The notes: generated by a model from the letters alone, not told the origin. DNA of 46,639 nucleotides from Mycobacterium asiaticum (GCF_001673315.1 NZ_LZLQ01000060.1:1-46639); one strand, 5' to 3'. Shown: positions 7,639 to 15,465, numbered from the stretch's first letter. Translations and numbers: made by a program.

Positions 7639-7876
7639 CGGGAACGAGACGAACGAGGCAGCCCAGCCGCCCCAGCCGCACATCCAGATCCTCAAGGGGC
7701 AACCGACCGTCGAGGAACTGGGCGCGTTGATCGCGGTGCTGGGCAGCGTCGGCGGCGGAACCGCGCCACCCCCACCCGAGCCGGCCCGCTGGGGGCTGCC
7801 GGTGGACAAGTTGCGCTATCCCGTCTTCAGCTGGCAGCGCATCACTCTGCAGGAAATGGTGCACATGCGTCGATGA
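7631..7876 (+). CDS. accE5: Acyl-CoA carboxylase epsilon subunit AccE5
   Basis: The 81-residue protein ends [20 protein letters not shown] followed by [12 protein letters not shown], the conserved C-terminal block of actinobacterial epsilon subunits that bridge alpha (AccA3) and beta (AccD5) chains and raise activity. GTG 7631 ([14 protein letters not shown]) is the only start in this frame, because a TGA lies at 7613. The protein is therefore much shorter than the 177-residue M. tuberculosis version, which includes the repeat-coded N-terminus. Its stop overlaps the maf start as ATGA, so translation of accD5, the leader ORFs, accE5 and maf is probably coupled. Confidence 0.92.
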   Translation: MSDGNETNEAAQPPQPHIQILKGQPTVEELGALIAVLGSVGGGTAPPPPEPARWGLPVDKLRYPVFSWQRITLQEMVHMRR

Positions 7877-8529
7877 CCCGGCTGGTGCTCGGGTCGGCCT
7901 CCTCCGGTCGCCTCAATGTGCTCCGCCAGGCCGGCGTGGATCCGCTGGTGCTGGTCTCCGGCGTCGACGAAGACGAACTGATCGCCGCGCTCGGTCCAGA
8001 CGCCGCGCCCGACCGGGTGGTGCGGGCGTTGGCCCAGGCCAAAGCCGAGCAGGTGACGGCCATGTTGCTCGATCAGCGCCCTGATGTCGCCGCGGATTGC
8101 GTTGTGCTGGGCTGTGATTCGATGCTCTACCTGGACGGCAAACTGTGCGGCAAGCCCGCCTCGATTCCCGACGCGCGCCGGCAGTGGCGGTCGATGGCGG
8201 GCCGAGCCGGTGAACTGCACACCGGGCACTGCCTGATCCGGGTGCGGGACCTCAGCGTCGCGCAGGTACATGCCCAAACGTCGACCACGTCGGTGCGCTT
8301 CGGCTCCCCATCGGTGACCGACTTGGAGGCGTACCTGGCCAGCGCCGAACCACTGCGGGTCGCCGGGGCGTTCACGCTGGACGGCCTGGGTGGCTGGTTC
8401 GTCGACGGCATCGACGGCGACCCCTCCACCGTGATCGGCGTGAGCCTGCCACTGCTGCGCTCCCTGCTGGCACAGTGCGGCCTCTCGGTCGCCGCGCTCT
8501 GGGCCGGAAACGTCAGTGGCTCGTCTTAG
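7873..8529 (+). CDS. Maf-family nucleoside triphosphate pyrophosphatase (Rv3282 type)
   Basis: Maf proteins hydrolyse non-canonical or modified nucleoside triphosphates to monophosphates in the cytosol. The 218-residue product opens [18 protein letters not shown] with the SxSxxR nucleotide loop. It has VDEDEL near residue 35, [11 protein letters not shown] with the general-base aspartate, [20 protein letters not shown], and the C-terminal GGFxLDGLGG-like motif, here [20 protein letters not shown]. It overlaps accE5 by four bases, which places it in the carboxylase operon as in M. tuberculosis. Confidence 0.93.
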   Translation: MTRLVLGSASSGRLNVLRQAGVDPLVLVSGVDEDELIAALGPDAAPDRVVRALAQAKAEQVTAMLLDQRPDVAADCVVLGCDSMLYLDGKLCGKPASIPDARRQWRSMAGRAGELHTGHCLIRVRDLSVAQVHAQTSTTSVRFGSPSVTDLEAYLASAEPLRVAGAFTLDGLGGWFVDGIDGDPSTVIGVSLPLLRSLLAQCGLSVAALWAGNVSGSS

Positions 8530-8532
8530 TGT
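8527..8532 (+). promoter_or_regulatory. -10 hexamer TAGTGT of the PPOX-fold gene
   Basis: TAGTGT overlaps the maf stop codon and ends six bases before GTG 8539. There is no Shine-Dalgarno, so a leaderless start is likely. Confidence 0.4.
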
Positions 8533-8538
8533 CAAGCC

Positions 8539-9027
8539 GTGATCACCTGGGCAGAGTTCGCGGCCGGCGCGCCGGCCATCGCCACCATCTTCAGCAACCG
8601 GCACCGCGCGGCCGGCAACCTGTGCATGCTGGCCACACTTCGATCCGACGGATTCCCGCGCATCAGCCCGATGGAGCCGCGAATCTTCGAGGACCAACTG
8701 TGGATCACCGGTATGCCGGACACCAGCAAATACCGTGACCTGCAACGCGATCCGCGGTTGTGTCTGCACACCGCAACGGTCGACACCGCCGTGACCGAGG
8801 GCGACGCGAAGCTCTGGGGACTGTCGTATGTGGTGCCCTACGGCGAACTCCACCGACGTTTTGCCGCGGCGTTGTTCGAAGACGTCGGGATCGACCTGCG
8901 GGAGCTGGAGTTCGACCTCATCGGCGTCGATATCACCGGCGCGTCGGCGGTCCAGGTCCATGACGGGCACTTGGACATCACCATCTGGAAGCCGGGCCAG
9001 CCCGAACGAACGGTGCGGAAGCACTGA
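8539..9027 (+). CDS. Pyridoxamine 5'-phosphate oxidase-fold (FMN/F420-binding type) protein
   Basis: The 162-residue protein has the split-barrel pattern of the PPOX family: [20 protein letters not shown], then [20 protein letters not shown] and LCLHTATVD. Family members bind FMN, F420 or haem and often reduce small substrates, and no specific substrate is evident here. The C-terminus ends [18 protein letters not shown] 8539 is chosen because a -10-like TAGTGT lies six bases upstream. It sits between maf and sseA, where I recall no gene in H37Rv, so it is an insertion here or a loss there. Confidence 0.82.
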   Translation: MITWAEFAAGAPAIATIFSNRHRAAGNLCMLATLRSDGFPRISPMEPRIFEDQLWITGMPDTSKYRDLQRDPRLCLHTATVDTAVTEGDAKLWGLSYVVPYGELHRRFAAALFEDVGIDLRELEFDLIGVDITGASAVQVHDGHLDITIWKPGQPERTVRKH

Positions 9028-9028
9028 G

Positions 9029-9034
9029 TAGGCT
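9029..9034 (+). promoter_or_regulatory. -10 hexamer TAGGCT of sseA
   Basis: TAGGCT starts 2 nt after the preceding stop codon and ends seven bases before GTG 9042, with no Shine-Dalgarno. It is a leaderless-type promoter inside the gene cluster. Confidence 0.45.
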
Positions 9035-9041
9035 TTCAGAC

Positions 9042-9935
9042 GTGCCACTTCCCACAGATCCAAGCCCCACCCTGTCGGATTACGCCCACCCCGAACGGCT
9101 CGTCACAGCCGACTGGCTGTCCGCCCATATCGGCGCGTCCGGCCTGGCGATCGTCGAGTCCGACGAGGATGTACTGCTCTACGACGTCGGTCATATCCCG
9201 GGTGCAGTCAAGATCGACTGGCACACCGACCTCAACGACCCCCGCGTTCGCGACTACATAACCGGCGAGCAGTTTGCCGCGCTGATGGACAGCAAAGGAA
9301 TCGCCCGCGACGACACGGTCGTGATCTACGGCGACAAAAGCAACTGGTGGGCGGCCTACGCGCTGTGGGTGTTCACTCTGTTCGGCCACCCCGACGTGCG
9401 GTTGCTCAACGGCGGCCGGGACCTGTGGCTCGCCGAGCGCCGTGACACCACCTTGGACGTCCCGAAGAAAACCTCGACCGGCTACCCGGTTGTGGAACGG
9501 AATGACACGCCCATCCGGGCTTTCAAGGAAGACGTGCTCGGCGCGCTGGGCAGCCAGCCGTTGATCGATGTGCGCTCCCCGGACGAGTACACCGGCAAAC
9601 GCACCCACATGCCCGACTACCCGGAGGAAGGCGCACTGCGCGGTGGCCACATCCCCACCGCCCGGTCGATCCCGTGGGGCAAGGCTGTCGACGAGAACGG
9701 CCGATTCCGCAGCCGTGCGGAACTCGACGAGCTCTACGGGTTCTTGACGCCGGACGACAAGACAATCGTCTACTGCCGAATCGGTGAGCGGTCCAGCCAC
9801 ACCTGGTTCGTGCTCACCCACCTGCTGGGCAAACCGGACGTGCGCAACTACGACGGTTCGTGGACGGAGTGGGGCAACACCGTACGGGTGCCGATCGTCG
9901 GCGGCGAAGAGCCGGGAGCTGTGCCGGCCCGATGA
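9042..9935 (+). CDS. sseA: Thiosulfate sulfurtransferase SseA (tandem rhodanese)
   Basis: SseA moves sulfane sulfur from thiosulfate or mercaptopyruvate to an acceptor through a cysteine persulfide. The 297-residue protein has two rhodanese domains: an inactive N-terminal one (about 20-140, with [20 protein letters not shown] and [14 protein letters not shown]) and a catalytic C-terminal one (about 160-290, with [13 protein letters not shown]). The active-site loop is YCRIGERSS with Cys245. The GTG start agrees with the M. tuberculosis protein. Its stop overlaps the next gene as ATGA, so the pair is translationally coupled and may handle sulfur together. Confidence 0.95.
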   Translation: MPLPTDPSPTLSDYAHPERLVTADWLSAHIGASGLAIVESDEDVLLYDVGHIPGAVKIDWHTDLNDPRVRDYITGEQFAALMDSKGIARDDTVVIYGDKSNWWAAYALWVFTLFGHPDVRLLNGGRDLWLAERRDTTLDVPKKTSTGYPVVERNDTPIRAFKEDVLGALGSQPLIDVRSPDEYTGKRTHMPDYPEEGALRGGHIPTARSIPWGKAVDENGRFRSRAELDELYGFLTPDDKTIVYCRIGERSSHTWFVLTHLLGKPDVRNYDGSWTEWGNTVRVPIVGGEEPGAVPAR

Positions 9936-10351
9936 CCATGCCAGCACCGCTGGCCGAAGTTGTGTCAGATTTCGCCGACGTCCAAGGCCAGGAGAAGCTT
10001 CAGCTGCTGCTGGAATTCGCCAATGACCTTCCAGAGCTGCCGCCCGACCTCGCCGAGGCGGCCATGGAACCCGTGCCGGAGTGCCAGTCGCCGCTTTTTC
10101 TGCACGTCGACGCCAGCGATCCCAACCGGGTGCGGTTGCATTTCAGCGCGCCGGCCGAGGCACCGACTACGCGCGGCTTCGCCTCGATCCTGGCGGCGGG
10201 ACTGGACGAGCAACCCGCCGAGGCCATCTTGGCGGTGCCGGAGGATTTTTATACGGAGCTGGGTTTGGCGGCTCTGATCAGTCCGCTGCGGTTGCGCGGA
10301 ATGTCGGCCATGCTGGCACGAATCAAGAGGCGCCTGCGCGAAAATCCGTAA
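9932..10351 (+). CDS. SufE-like Fe-S cluster sulfur acceptor (Rv3284 type)
   Basis: The 139-residue protein starts [20 protein letters not shown]. It has the SufE fold signature [17 protein letters not shown], then the sulfur-accepting cysteine in [10 protein letters not shown] (Cys51). SufE proteins take persulfide sulfur from a cysteine desulfurase or, by context here, possibly from the rhodanese SseA. It overlaps sseA by four bases (ATGA). A frame extending 72 bp further upstream lies inside sseA and is not used. The C-terminus [20 protein letters not shown] is as in M. tuberculosis Rv3284. Confidence 0.92.
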   Translation: MTMPAPLAEVVSDFADVQGQEKLQLLLEFANDLPELPPDLAEAAMEPVPECQSPLFLHVDASDPNRVRLHFSAPAEAPTTRGFASILAAGLDEQPAEAILAVPEDFYTELGLAALISPLRLRGMSAMLARIKRRLRENP

Positions 10352-10409
10352 GGGGGAACCGCGTGACCGGGCCGAGGGTGCGGCGCATAAACTTCCCCCG
10401 ACAGACTTG

Positions 10410-10424
10410 TAAGAGATTCTCTTA
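10410..10424. promoter_or_regulatory. Perfect 15-bp palindrome upstream of accA3 (operator candidate)
   Basis: TAAGAGATTCTCTTA is a perfect dyad around a single central base. It ends six bases before the first possible accA3 start. There is no U-tract, so a terminator is unlikely. Position and symmetry suggest a repressor site (TetR-type size) controlling accA3. The regulator is unknown. Confidence 0.45.
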
Positions 10425-10430
10425 GAGACG

Positions 10431-12242
10431 ATGACGTCCGGCCATACAGGAGGCGCAGTGCCCAACTCCAGGATCTCCAAGGTTCTGGTCGCAAATCGCG
10501 GCGAGATTGCAGTCCGGGTGATCCGGGCGGCCCGGGATGCTGGACTGCCCAGCGTGGCGGTGTATGCCGAACCCGACGCGGATGCACCCCACGTGCGCCT
10601 GGCGGACGAGGCGTTTGCTTTGGGCGGTCAGACCTCTGCCGAGTCCTACCTGGACTTCGAGAAGCTCCTGGATGCGGCCGCCAAATCCGGCGCCAACGCC
10701 GTCCACCCCGGTTACGGCTTCCTGTCCGAGAACGCCGACTTCGCCCAGGCAGTGCTGGATGCCGGTCTGATCTGGATCGGCCCCAGCCCGCAGTCAATTC
10801 GCGACCTGGGTGACAAGGTGACGGCACGCCACATCGCCGCCCGGGCGCAAGCCCCGCTGGTACCGGGCACCCCCGATCCGGTGAAGGACGCCGACGAAGT
10901 CGTCGCGTTCGCCCAGGAGTACGGCGTGCCGATCGCGATCAAGGCCGCGTTCGGTGGCGGCGGCCGCGGGATGAAGGTGGCGCGCTCCATCGAGGAGATT
11001 CCCGAACTGTTCGAGTCGGCCACCCGCGAGGCGGTCGCGGCGTTCGGCCGCGGCGAGTGCTTCGTCGAGCGCTACCTGGACAAGCCGCGGCACGTGGAGG
11101 CGCAGGTCATCGCCGACCAGCACGGCAACGTCATCGTCGCCGGGACCCGCGACTGCTCGCTGCAGCGCCGGTTCCAGAAGCTGGTGGAGGAAGCGCCCGC
11201 GCCGTTCTTGACTGACGCGCAGCGCAAAGAGATCCACGAGTCGGCCAAGCGGATCTGCAAAGAGGCGCACTACTACGGCGCCGGGACGGTCGAATACCTG
11301 GTGGGACAGGACGGCCTGATTTCGTTCCTCGAGGTCAACACCCGGCTGCAGGTCGAGCACCCGGTCACCGAGGAGACCGCCGGCATCGACCTGGTGCTGC
11401 AGCAGTTCAAGATCGCCAACGGTGAGAAGCTGGACATCACTGAGGACCCGACGCCGCGCGGGCACGCCATCGAGTTCCGGATCAACGGCGAGGACGCCGG
11501 CCGCGGCTTCCTGCCCGCGCCGGGTCCGGTGACGAAGTTCAACCCACCCAGCGGCCCGGGTGTACGGCTGGACTCCGGCGTCGAGACCGGTTCGGTGATC
11601 GGCGGCCAGTTCGACTCGATGCTGGCCAAGCTCATCGTGTACGGCGCCGACCGCAACGAGGCCCTGGCGCGCGCCCGGCGAGCCCTGGACGAGTTCCAGG
11701 TCGAGGGCCTGGCCACCGTCATCCCGTTCCACCGTGCGGTGGTCTCCGACCCAGCGTTCATCGGCGACGAGAACGGGTTTACCGTGCACACCCGCTGGAT
11801 CGAGACCGAGTGGGACAACACCATCGAGCCCTTCACGGCCGGTGAGCCCATCGACGAGGAAGAGTCCCGCCCGCGGCAGACGGTGGTCGTCGAGGTCAAC
11901 GGCCGTCGGCTCGAGGTGTCGCTGCCCGGCGACCTGGCCTTGTCCACCGGGGCACCCGACGCGGTCGGGGTTGTTCGGCGTAAGCCCAAGGCGCGGAAGC
12001 GGGGCGCGCATTCCGGCGCGGCTGCTTCCGGTGACGCGGTCACGGCTCCTATGCAGGGCACCGTCGTCAAGGTCGCTGTCGAGGAAGGCCAACAGGTTTC
12101 CACCGGCGACCTGGTGGTGGTCCTCGAGGCGATGAAGATGGAGAACCCGGTGACCGCCCACAAGGACGGCACCATCACCGGCCTGGCTGTCGAGCCTGGC
12201 GCAGCCATCACGCAGGGAACGGTGCTCGCTGAGATCAAGTGA
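10431..12242 (+). CDS. accA3: Acyl-CoA carboxylase alpha subunit AccA3 (biotin carboxylase + BCCP)
   Basis: AccA3 is the shared alpha chain of mycobacterial acyl-CoA carboxylases. It carboxylates its own biotin with ATP and bicarbonate and supplies AccD4, AccD5 and AccD6 partners. The product has an N-terminal biotin carboxylase domain ([64 protein letters not shown]). A linker follows, then a C-terminal biotinyl domain with EAMKMENP, whose lysine is residue 569 from the ATG. Two starts are possible: ATG 10431, whose N-terminus resembles the homologue, or GTG 10458, four bases after AGGAGG. The palindrome at 10410-10424 may regulate it. BirA, encoded at 3.3-4.2 kb, is its modifying enzyme. 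Confidence 0.97.
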   Translation: MTSGHTGGAVPNSRISKVLVANRGEIAVRVIRAARDAGLPSVAVYAEPDADAPHVRLADEAFALGGQTSAESYLDFEKLLDAAAKSGANAVHPGYGFLSENADFAQAVLDAGLIWIGPSPQSIRDLGDKVTARHIAARAQAPLVPGTPDPVKDADEVVAFAQEYGVPIAIKAAFGGGGRGMKVARSIEEIPELFESATREAVAAFGRGECFVERYLDKPRHVEAQVIADQHGNVIVAGTRDCSLQRRFQKLVEEAPAPFLTDAQRKEIHESAKRICKEAHYYGAGTVEYLVGQDGLISFLEVNTRLQVEHPVTEETAGIDLVLQQFKIANGEKLDITEDPTPRGHAIEFRINGEDAGRGFLPAPGPVTKFNPPSGPGVRLDSGVETGSVIGGQFDSMLAKLIVYGADRNEALARARRALDEFQVEGLATVIPFHRAVVSDPAFIGDENGFTVHTRWIETEWDNTIEPFTAGEPIDEEESRPRQTVVVEVNGRRLEVSLPGDLALSTGAPDAVGVVRRKPKARKRGAHSGAAASGDAVTAPMQGTVVKVAVEEGQQVSTGDLVVVLEAMKMENPVTAHKDGTITGLAVEPGAAITQGTVLAEIK

Positions 12243-12439
12243 GTCCGGCCTGAAACCTGGCGTCCGATGACTGCCCGGAGTAGGGTTCGAGGCAGGTTGA
12301 GTTCACAGCCGCCTGGAAAAACGTCCTGTACGTGCGTGAGGGCCGCGGTGATCTCCCCGGTTTAGGGTCATAGGACCCACGGCTTCGCACACTCGATGTG
12401 ATCCACAGCAACGAATTTCGTTCACTGATGGGAATCACA

Positions 12440-12835
12440 ATGTCTGTGAAACAACCATGGCCCAAGGGGCCACCTGCCGACTTCAGAGCCCGATGGGATC
12501 TGTCGAATGGCGTGATCCGTGCCTACGGCGAGCTTGATGCCGCCAACGCCGACCAGTTCGCCGAGTACGTTCGTCGCTGCACCGAGCACCACCGATGGCT
12601 CACACTGGACCTGACCGCCGTGACATTCATTGGCACAGCAGGGTTTTCGGCATTACATCGGATCAACGTGGCGTGCTCGGCGGCCGATGTGCGGTGGGCC
12701 ATGCTGCCCAGCCCGGTGGTCGCGCGACTGTTGCGCCTCTGCGACCCGGACGGGGTGCTGCCGGTCGCTGAGTCCACGACGACGGCCGACCCGCAACACG
12801 CGTCGCTACTCCAGCTGGTCACGGAGTCGGGTTAA
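12440..12835 (+). CDS. STAS-domain protein, candidate anti-anti-sigma factor
   Basis: About 131 residues form one STAS domain: GVIRAYGELDAANADQFAEY near residues 25-43, then LTLDLTAVTFIGTAGFSALH. In SpoIIAA-type antagonists the FMDSSG motif holds the phosphorylated serine. Here the aligned residue is Thr66 in FIGTAG, which could still be phosphorylated. Such proteins bind RsbW-type kinases and release the sigma factor. The gene faces sigF and overlaps its 3' end by 30 bp, with rsbW just beyond. ATG 12440 has GGGA six bases upstream, and GTG 12398 and ATG 12428 are alternatives. I recall no such gene next to sigF in H37Rv, where RsfA and RsfB are encoded elsewhere. Confidence 0.8.
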   Translation: MSVKQPWPKGPPADFRARWDLSNGVIRAYGELDAANADQFAEYVRRCTEHHRWLTLDLTAVTFIGTAGFSALHRINVACSAADVRWAMLPSPVVARLLRLCDPDGVLPVAESTTTADPQHASLLQLVTESG

Positions 12836-13594
12836 GGACTTGGCCAGCAAGCGGGACACATGCATCTGTGAGATGCCCACCCGCTCGGCAATCTGAGTCT
12901 GGGTCATCGACTCGAAGAATCGGAGTACCAACACCATTCGTTCCCGCTCGGGCAGCGCCTCGAGTAACGGACGCAGCGCCTCGCGGTTCTCGATTCGATC
13001 CAAGCCGGCATCTACGTCGCCCAGCGTGTCCGCGATAGCGCGGGCGTCGTCATCTTCGTTGCCACCGCCGCTGTCGATGGAAAGAGTGTTGTAGGAACTG
13101 CCGGCAACCAGACCCTCGACCACCTCGGCTCGGTCCATACCGAGTTCGGCAGCAAGCTCGGTTGCGGTGGGAGCTCGGCCCAGCCGCTGCGACAGCTCGG
13201 CGGTCGCGGTGCCCAGCCGTAAGTGCAACTCCTTGAGACGGCGCGGAACCTTGACCGACCAGCTGTTGTCGCGGAAGTGGCGCCGAACTTCGCCCATGAT
13301 GGTCGGCACCGCGAACGAGACGAAATCCGAACCGGTTTCGACGTCGAAGCGCACGACGGCATTGACCAATCCGACCCGCGCGACCTGGATCAGGTCGTCG
13401 CGCGGTTCGCCACGACCCTCGAACCGCCGCGCAATATGGTCGGCCAGCGGCAAGCAGCGTTCAACGATCTTGTCTTGGTGCCGCTGAAATTCCGGCGAGC
13501 CGGCAGCAAAAGCTGTCAGCTCACGGAACATCTCCGGGACATCGGCGTATTCATTGGGTCGCGTGTTCGAACCGCCGGCAGTTTGCTCAGTCAA
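12806..13594 (-). CDS. sigF: RNA polymerase sigma factor SigF
   Basis: The 262-residue protein is a group 3 sigma factor of the SigB/SigF family and controls stress, stationary-phase and cell-envelope genes. Region 2 includes LADHIARRFEGRGEPRDDLI and DFVSFAVPTIMGEVRRHFRD, region 3 includes LSQRLGRAPTATELAAELGM, and region 4 carries the helix-turn-helix SMTQTQIAERVGISQMHVSR. The start is TTG 13594, seven bases after the rsbW stop. The GTGA overlap used by M. tuberculosis (as I recall) is present but runs out of frame into a stop after four codons. It lies downstream of rsbW in one operon and is tail-to-tail with the STAS gene. Confidence 0.96.
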   Translation of the reverse strand: MTEQTAGGSNTRPNEYADVPEMFRELTAFAAGSPEFQRHQDKIVERCLPLADHIARRFEGRGEPRDDLIQVARVGLVNAVVRFDVETGSDFVSFAVPTIMGEVRRHFRDNSWSVKVPRRLKELHLRLGTATAELSQRLGRAPTATELAAELGMDRAEVVEGLVAGSSYNTLSIDSGGGNEDDDARAIADTLGDVDAGLDRIENREALRPLLEALPERERMVLVLRFFESMTQTQIAERVGISQMHVSRLLAKSLTRLRDQLE

Positions 13595-13601
13595 CTGGCC
13601 G

Positions 13602-14039
13602 TCACTTACTAGGGGCCGCCCGTCGCGCTGTCAACGAGATTCCGAAGACACTACCCGTTGCGTCGGGCTCGCGACCGTCATGGAACGTCTGGACATCATC
13701 GGCCAGTGAGGTCAGAACATGCCAACTGAAGCTGCCCGGCGCCACGACATCGTGAGTGTCACAGGCGGCGGAGGCCTCCACCACGAGTTCGTCCTCGCGC
13801 GGGTCGACCACCAGGATCAGTTTCGCGCCGGCGCTCGCCGAGCGGATCAGTCGAGTGCACGCCTCGTCGACCGCCAGTCGCAGATCCGCGACGGCGTCGA
13901 AGTCGAGGTCTTCGAAAGTGCCGATGGCACCAACCAGGGTGCGCAACATCGCCAGGTTCTCCAGGCGCGCAGCAACCGTCAATTCGACGGAGCGGTACCC
14001 GCGTTGGCGCCCGTCAGTGCGCTGATCCGCATCGCTCAT
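13602..14039 (-). CDS. rsbW: Anti-sigma-F factor RsbW/UsfX
   Basis: RsbW binds and inhibits SigF and has the GHKL ATPase/kinase fold. The 145-residue product matches M. tuberculosis UsfX in length and in RSVELTVAARLENLAMLRTL, TFEDLDFDAVADLRLAVDEA and HDVVAPGSFSWHVLTSLADD. The ATP-binding N-box region reads VDEACTRLIRSA, without the asparagine of canonical kinases. This also seems true of the M. tuberculosis protein, so kinase activity is doubtful. ATG 14039 has GGGAGG four bases upstream. An in-frame extension to 14153 is not conserved. It heads the rsbW-sigF operon with a SigF-type promoter about 330 bp upstream. Confidence 0.94.
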   Translation of the reverse strand: MSDADQRTDGRQRGYRSVELTVAARLENLAMLRTLVGAIGTFEDLDFDAVADLRLAVDEACTRLIRSASAGAKLILVVDPREDELVVEASAACDTHDVVAPGSFSWHVLTSLADDVQTFHDGREPDATGSVFGISLTARRAAPSK

Positions 14040-14135
14040 GTGGCCTCCCGGCAATATTCGACCGACACCACCCTTGGCAAGGGTCCGGTCCGCGGCGCCG
14101 ACTTGCGGCCCGCTGCGCACCAAGGGGTCGAGTCG

Positions 14136-14160
14136 GTTGGTCATGATCGCCACCGGGTAT
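14136..14160 (+). promoter_or_regulatory. SigF-type promoter on the plus strand (GTTG-N15-GGGTAT)
   Basis: GTTG at 14136-14139 and GGGTAT at 14155-14160 are spaced by 15 bases. This is close to the mycobacterial SigF consensus GTTT-N15-17-GGGTAT. It points away from rsbW, into the gap before usfY, where only a small hydrophobic ORF lies. Its transcript would also be antisense to the rsbW leader. Confidence 0.4.
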
Positions 14161-14239
14161 TCAACCAGTTGCTGGCGAGGCAGCCGTAACCGACACAGCC
14201 CGCGCGGGCTACATCGAGTCCGTCGCGGTAAGCGCCGGG

Positions 14240-14320
14240 GTGATATTGGTCGTGTTTATCGTGGTTGCAGTAGGTATGTATAAGGGTCGTGCTGCGTTTT
14301 CGTCCCGCATGATGTGGTAA
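14240..14320 (+). CDS. Possible 26-residue membrane peptide in the rsbW-usfY gap
   Basis: From GTG 14240 the frame reads VILVVFIVVAVGMYKGRAAF and ends SSRMMW before TAA. That is one transmembrane-like segment followed by a basic tail. The same frame is open back to 14147 without a normal start codon, so it may be a remnant of a longer gene. No good Shine-Dalgarno is seen. A plus-strand SigF-type promoter ends 80 bp upstream. The call is weak and I recognise no homologue. Confidence 0.2.
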   Translation: MILVVFIVVAVGMYKGRAAFSSRMMW

Positions 14321-14365
14321 CCACGCTGACGGAAGACTGCCGGTACTCATCATGGTCTACACCTG

Positions 14366-14391
14366 ATTCCCATCGCCGGAGAGCGTAAAAC
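14366..14391 (-). promoter_or_regulatory. SigF-type promoter for rsbW-sigF (GTTT-N16-GGGAAT)
   Basis: On the minus strand GTTT (14388-14391) is followed by 16 bases and GGGAAT (14366-14371), one mismatch from GGGTAT. It is oriented toward rsbW with a leader of about 320 nt. This fits the known autoregulation of the usfX-sigF operon by SigF. Confidence 0.45.
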
Positions 14392-14474
14392 CCGCAATCG
14401 CTCACATTTCCGGCGGGGTATCCGACGCGGTGGGGCGACCGGCGCACCGCCATTGCGCAGTGTTTTTGTGTGTC

Positions 14475-14786
14475 CTAGCTGGCGAGCCGTTGCCGGCGCA
14501 CTTCGGGGTGCTCGGCGTACCAGCGGTTGGCGATCCTGCGGATTCGCCAGTGCTCCACGGTCAACCAGACCAGGCCGCAGAGAGTGAGAATGACAGCGAC
14601 CGTACCGGCCGTCATTCCTTCGGACTGGTGACCGCTTCCGAAAGCGGCAAGGGAAGCGACGCCGCCGATCACCCCGGCCAAGACCATGAGGTAACCGGGC
14701 CAGTGCAGAACATCGATGAGCGATTCCCCGGCAAGTGGCCGCGTCGTCCGCAAGTGGTCGACGGGGTCGCGAAAGGTGTCCCCCAT
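14475..14786 (-). CDS. usfY: UsfY-like membrane protein
   Basis: The 103-residue protein begins MGDTFRDPVDHLRTTRPLAG. It contains two hydrophobic segments (YLMVLAGVIGGVASLAAFG and a second around AGTVAVILTLCGLVWLTVEH) and ends with a basic AEHPEVRRQRLAS. Its position upstream of rsbW and its N-terminus match UsfY (Rv3288c) as I remember it. The function is unknown, but the gene is linked to the SigF regulon. AGGAGGAG precedes the ATG at a normal distance. A 435-bp gap to rsbW holds the SigF-type promoters and no confident gene. Confidence 0.85.
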   Translation of the reverse strand: MGDTFRDPVDHLRTTRPLAGESLIDVLHWPGYLMVLAGVIGGVASLAAFGSGHQSEGMTAGTVAVILTLCGLVWLTVEHWRIRRIANRWYAEHPEVRRQRLAS

Positions 14787-14907
14787 TGGCTCCTCCTACT
14801 GCTCTTGCCGTTTCTGCCCATCACCAGGCATCACCACCAACGGTAGAACTCCAGGCACCACTTAGGGAGAGCTAGATCACTTTAATTGCCGGGCCGACAC
14901 CGGATGG

Positions 14908-15291
14908 TTATAGGGCCAGCACCGGGCCGGACACCGACGAGACACCCAGCGACAGCGTCAGCGCCATCAGGGTCAGCAAGAACCAGCCGGCCCCATGCCA
15001 ACCCCACCAGACTCCCCGTTCGCGCCAGACGCGGTAGGTGCGCAGAAACGCCCACCCCCCGGCCGCGAGGAGGATCAATGGCCCGACAAGAGCAAGGGTG
15101 GCCCGTTCCGGCACGCCACACGCGACGGTGTCGACATTCACCCCCGGACAAGTGCTCACCCAGAGCGCGGCCATGACCAGGAAGCCCACTCCGGCTGCGG
15201 CGGCGCACACGGCGAACCGGATCGCAGCATGAACCTCGCCGTCCGCCTGTCCCAGGCGATCGCCGTGCAATCGTTCATGTGCCTTCTGCAT
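14908..15291 (-). CDS. Four-helix membrane protein (Rv3289c type)
   Basis: The protein of about 127 residues has four hydrophobic stretches (FAVCAAAAGVGFLVMAALWV, LALVGPLILLAAGGWAFL, one around WWGWHGAGWFLLTLMALTLS, and a short terminal SLGVSSVSGPVLAL). ATG 15291 (MQKAHERLHGDRLG) is preferred over TTG 15336 because GGGGTG lies just upstream. It sits beside usfY on the same strand, as Rv3289c does in M. tuberculosis. No motif reveals its role. In H37Rv the next genes would be lat and lrpA, which are missing here. Confidence 0.7.
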   Translation of the reverse strand: MQKAHERLHGDRLGQADGEVHAAIRFAVCAAAAGVGFLVMAALWVSTCPGVNVDTVACGVPERATLALVGPLILLAAGGWAFLRTYRVWRERGVWWGWHGAGWFLLTLMALTLSLGVSSVSGPVLAL

Positions 15292-15418
15292 CGGAGCACC
15301 CCGTCGTTCCCTGCGCCCAACAACTGAGCGTGGCAATACCCGCTGATCAGGCGCGATAAACGCCTGCGGCGCAGCTCACAGCGCGGTCCCCGGGAGAGCG
15401 GGCGAAGCGCGGCTAATG

Positions 15419-15434
15419 CTCCGCTGTAGCGGAG
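15419..15434. promoter_or_regulatory. Inverted repeat CTCCGCT-GT-AGCGGAG before the TetR gene
   Basis: Seven-base perfect arms flank a two-base centre. The dyad covers the -35/spacer zone of the promoter at 15452. That is where an autoregulatory TetR operator is expected. A short terminator for the opposite strand is the alternative. Confidence 0.4.
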
Positions 15435-15451
15435 GGCCAATCGGCCGTGAG

Positions 15452-15457
15452 TAATAT
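15452..15457 (+). promoter_or_regulatory. -10 hexamer TAATAT of the TetR-family gene
   Basis: TAATAT is a near-consensus -10 eight bases before ATG 15466, with no ribosome-binding site between. This indicates a leaderless message. Confidence 0.5.
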
Positions 15458-15465
15458 CTCTGCTT

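Larger units (their letters stand above)
7476..7664 (+). repeat. Three tandem 63-64 bp repeats between accD5 and accE5
   Basis: Units begin with GTGAGTCGAGTGAGCGGAAC at 7476, 7540 and 7603. The second differs by a small indel, so the spacings are 64 and 63 bp. Each unit contains two start-type signals, GTGAGTCGAGTG and GTGAGTGACGGG. In H37Rv, as I recall, related repeats are translated as the long N-terminus of AccE5 (VSRVSGTNE and VSDGNETN). Here an extra base after each VSRVSGTN block (in units 1 and 3) breaks that single frame into overlapping small ORFs. Confidence 0.85.

Noticed and set aside
5779..7809. 676-codon minus-strand frame opposite accD5
   Set aside because: It is antisense to conserved accD5 with no recognisable domain, a common GC-rich shadow frame.
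10410..10424. Terminator after the SufE-like gene
   Set aside because: The palindrome is AT-rich with a one-base centre and no U-tract, and it sits at the accA3 start, so an operator is more likely.
10794..12161. 455-codon minus-strand frame opposite accA3
   Set aside because: It is the mirror of the conserved biotin carboxylase reading frame. Its composition is His/Asp/Val-rich without motifs.
14141..14353. 70-codon minus-strand frame upstream of rsbW
   Set aside because: It has no motif and no ribosome-binding site. It lies in the leader region of the rsbW transcript and looks like chance.
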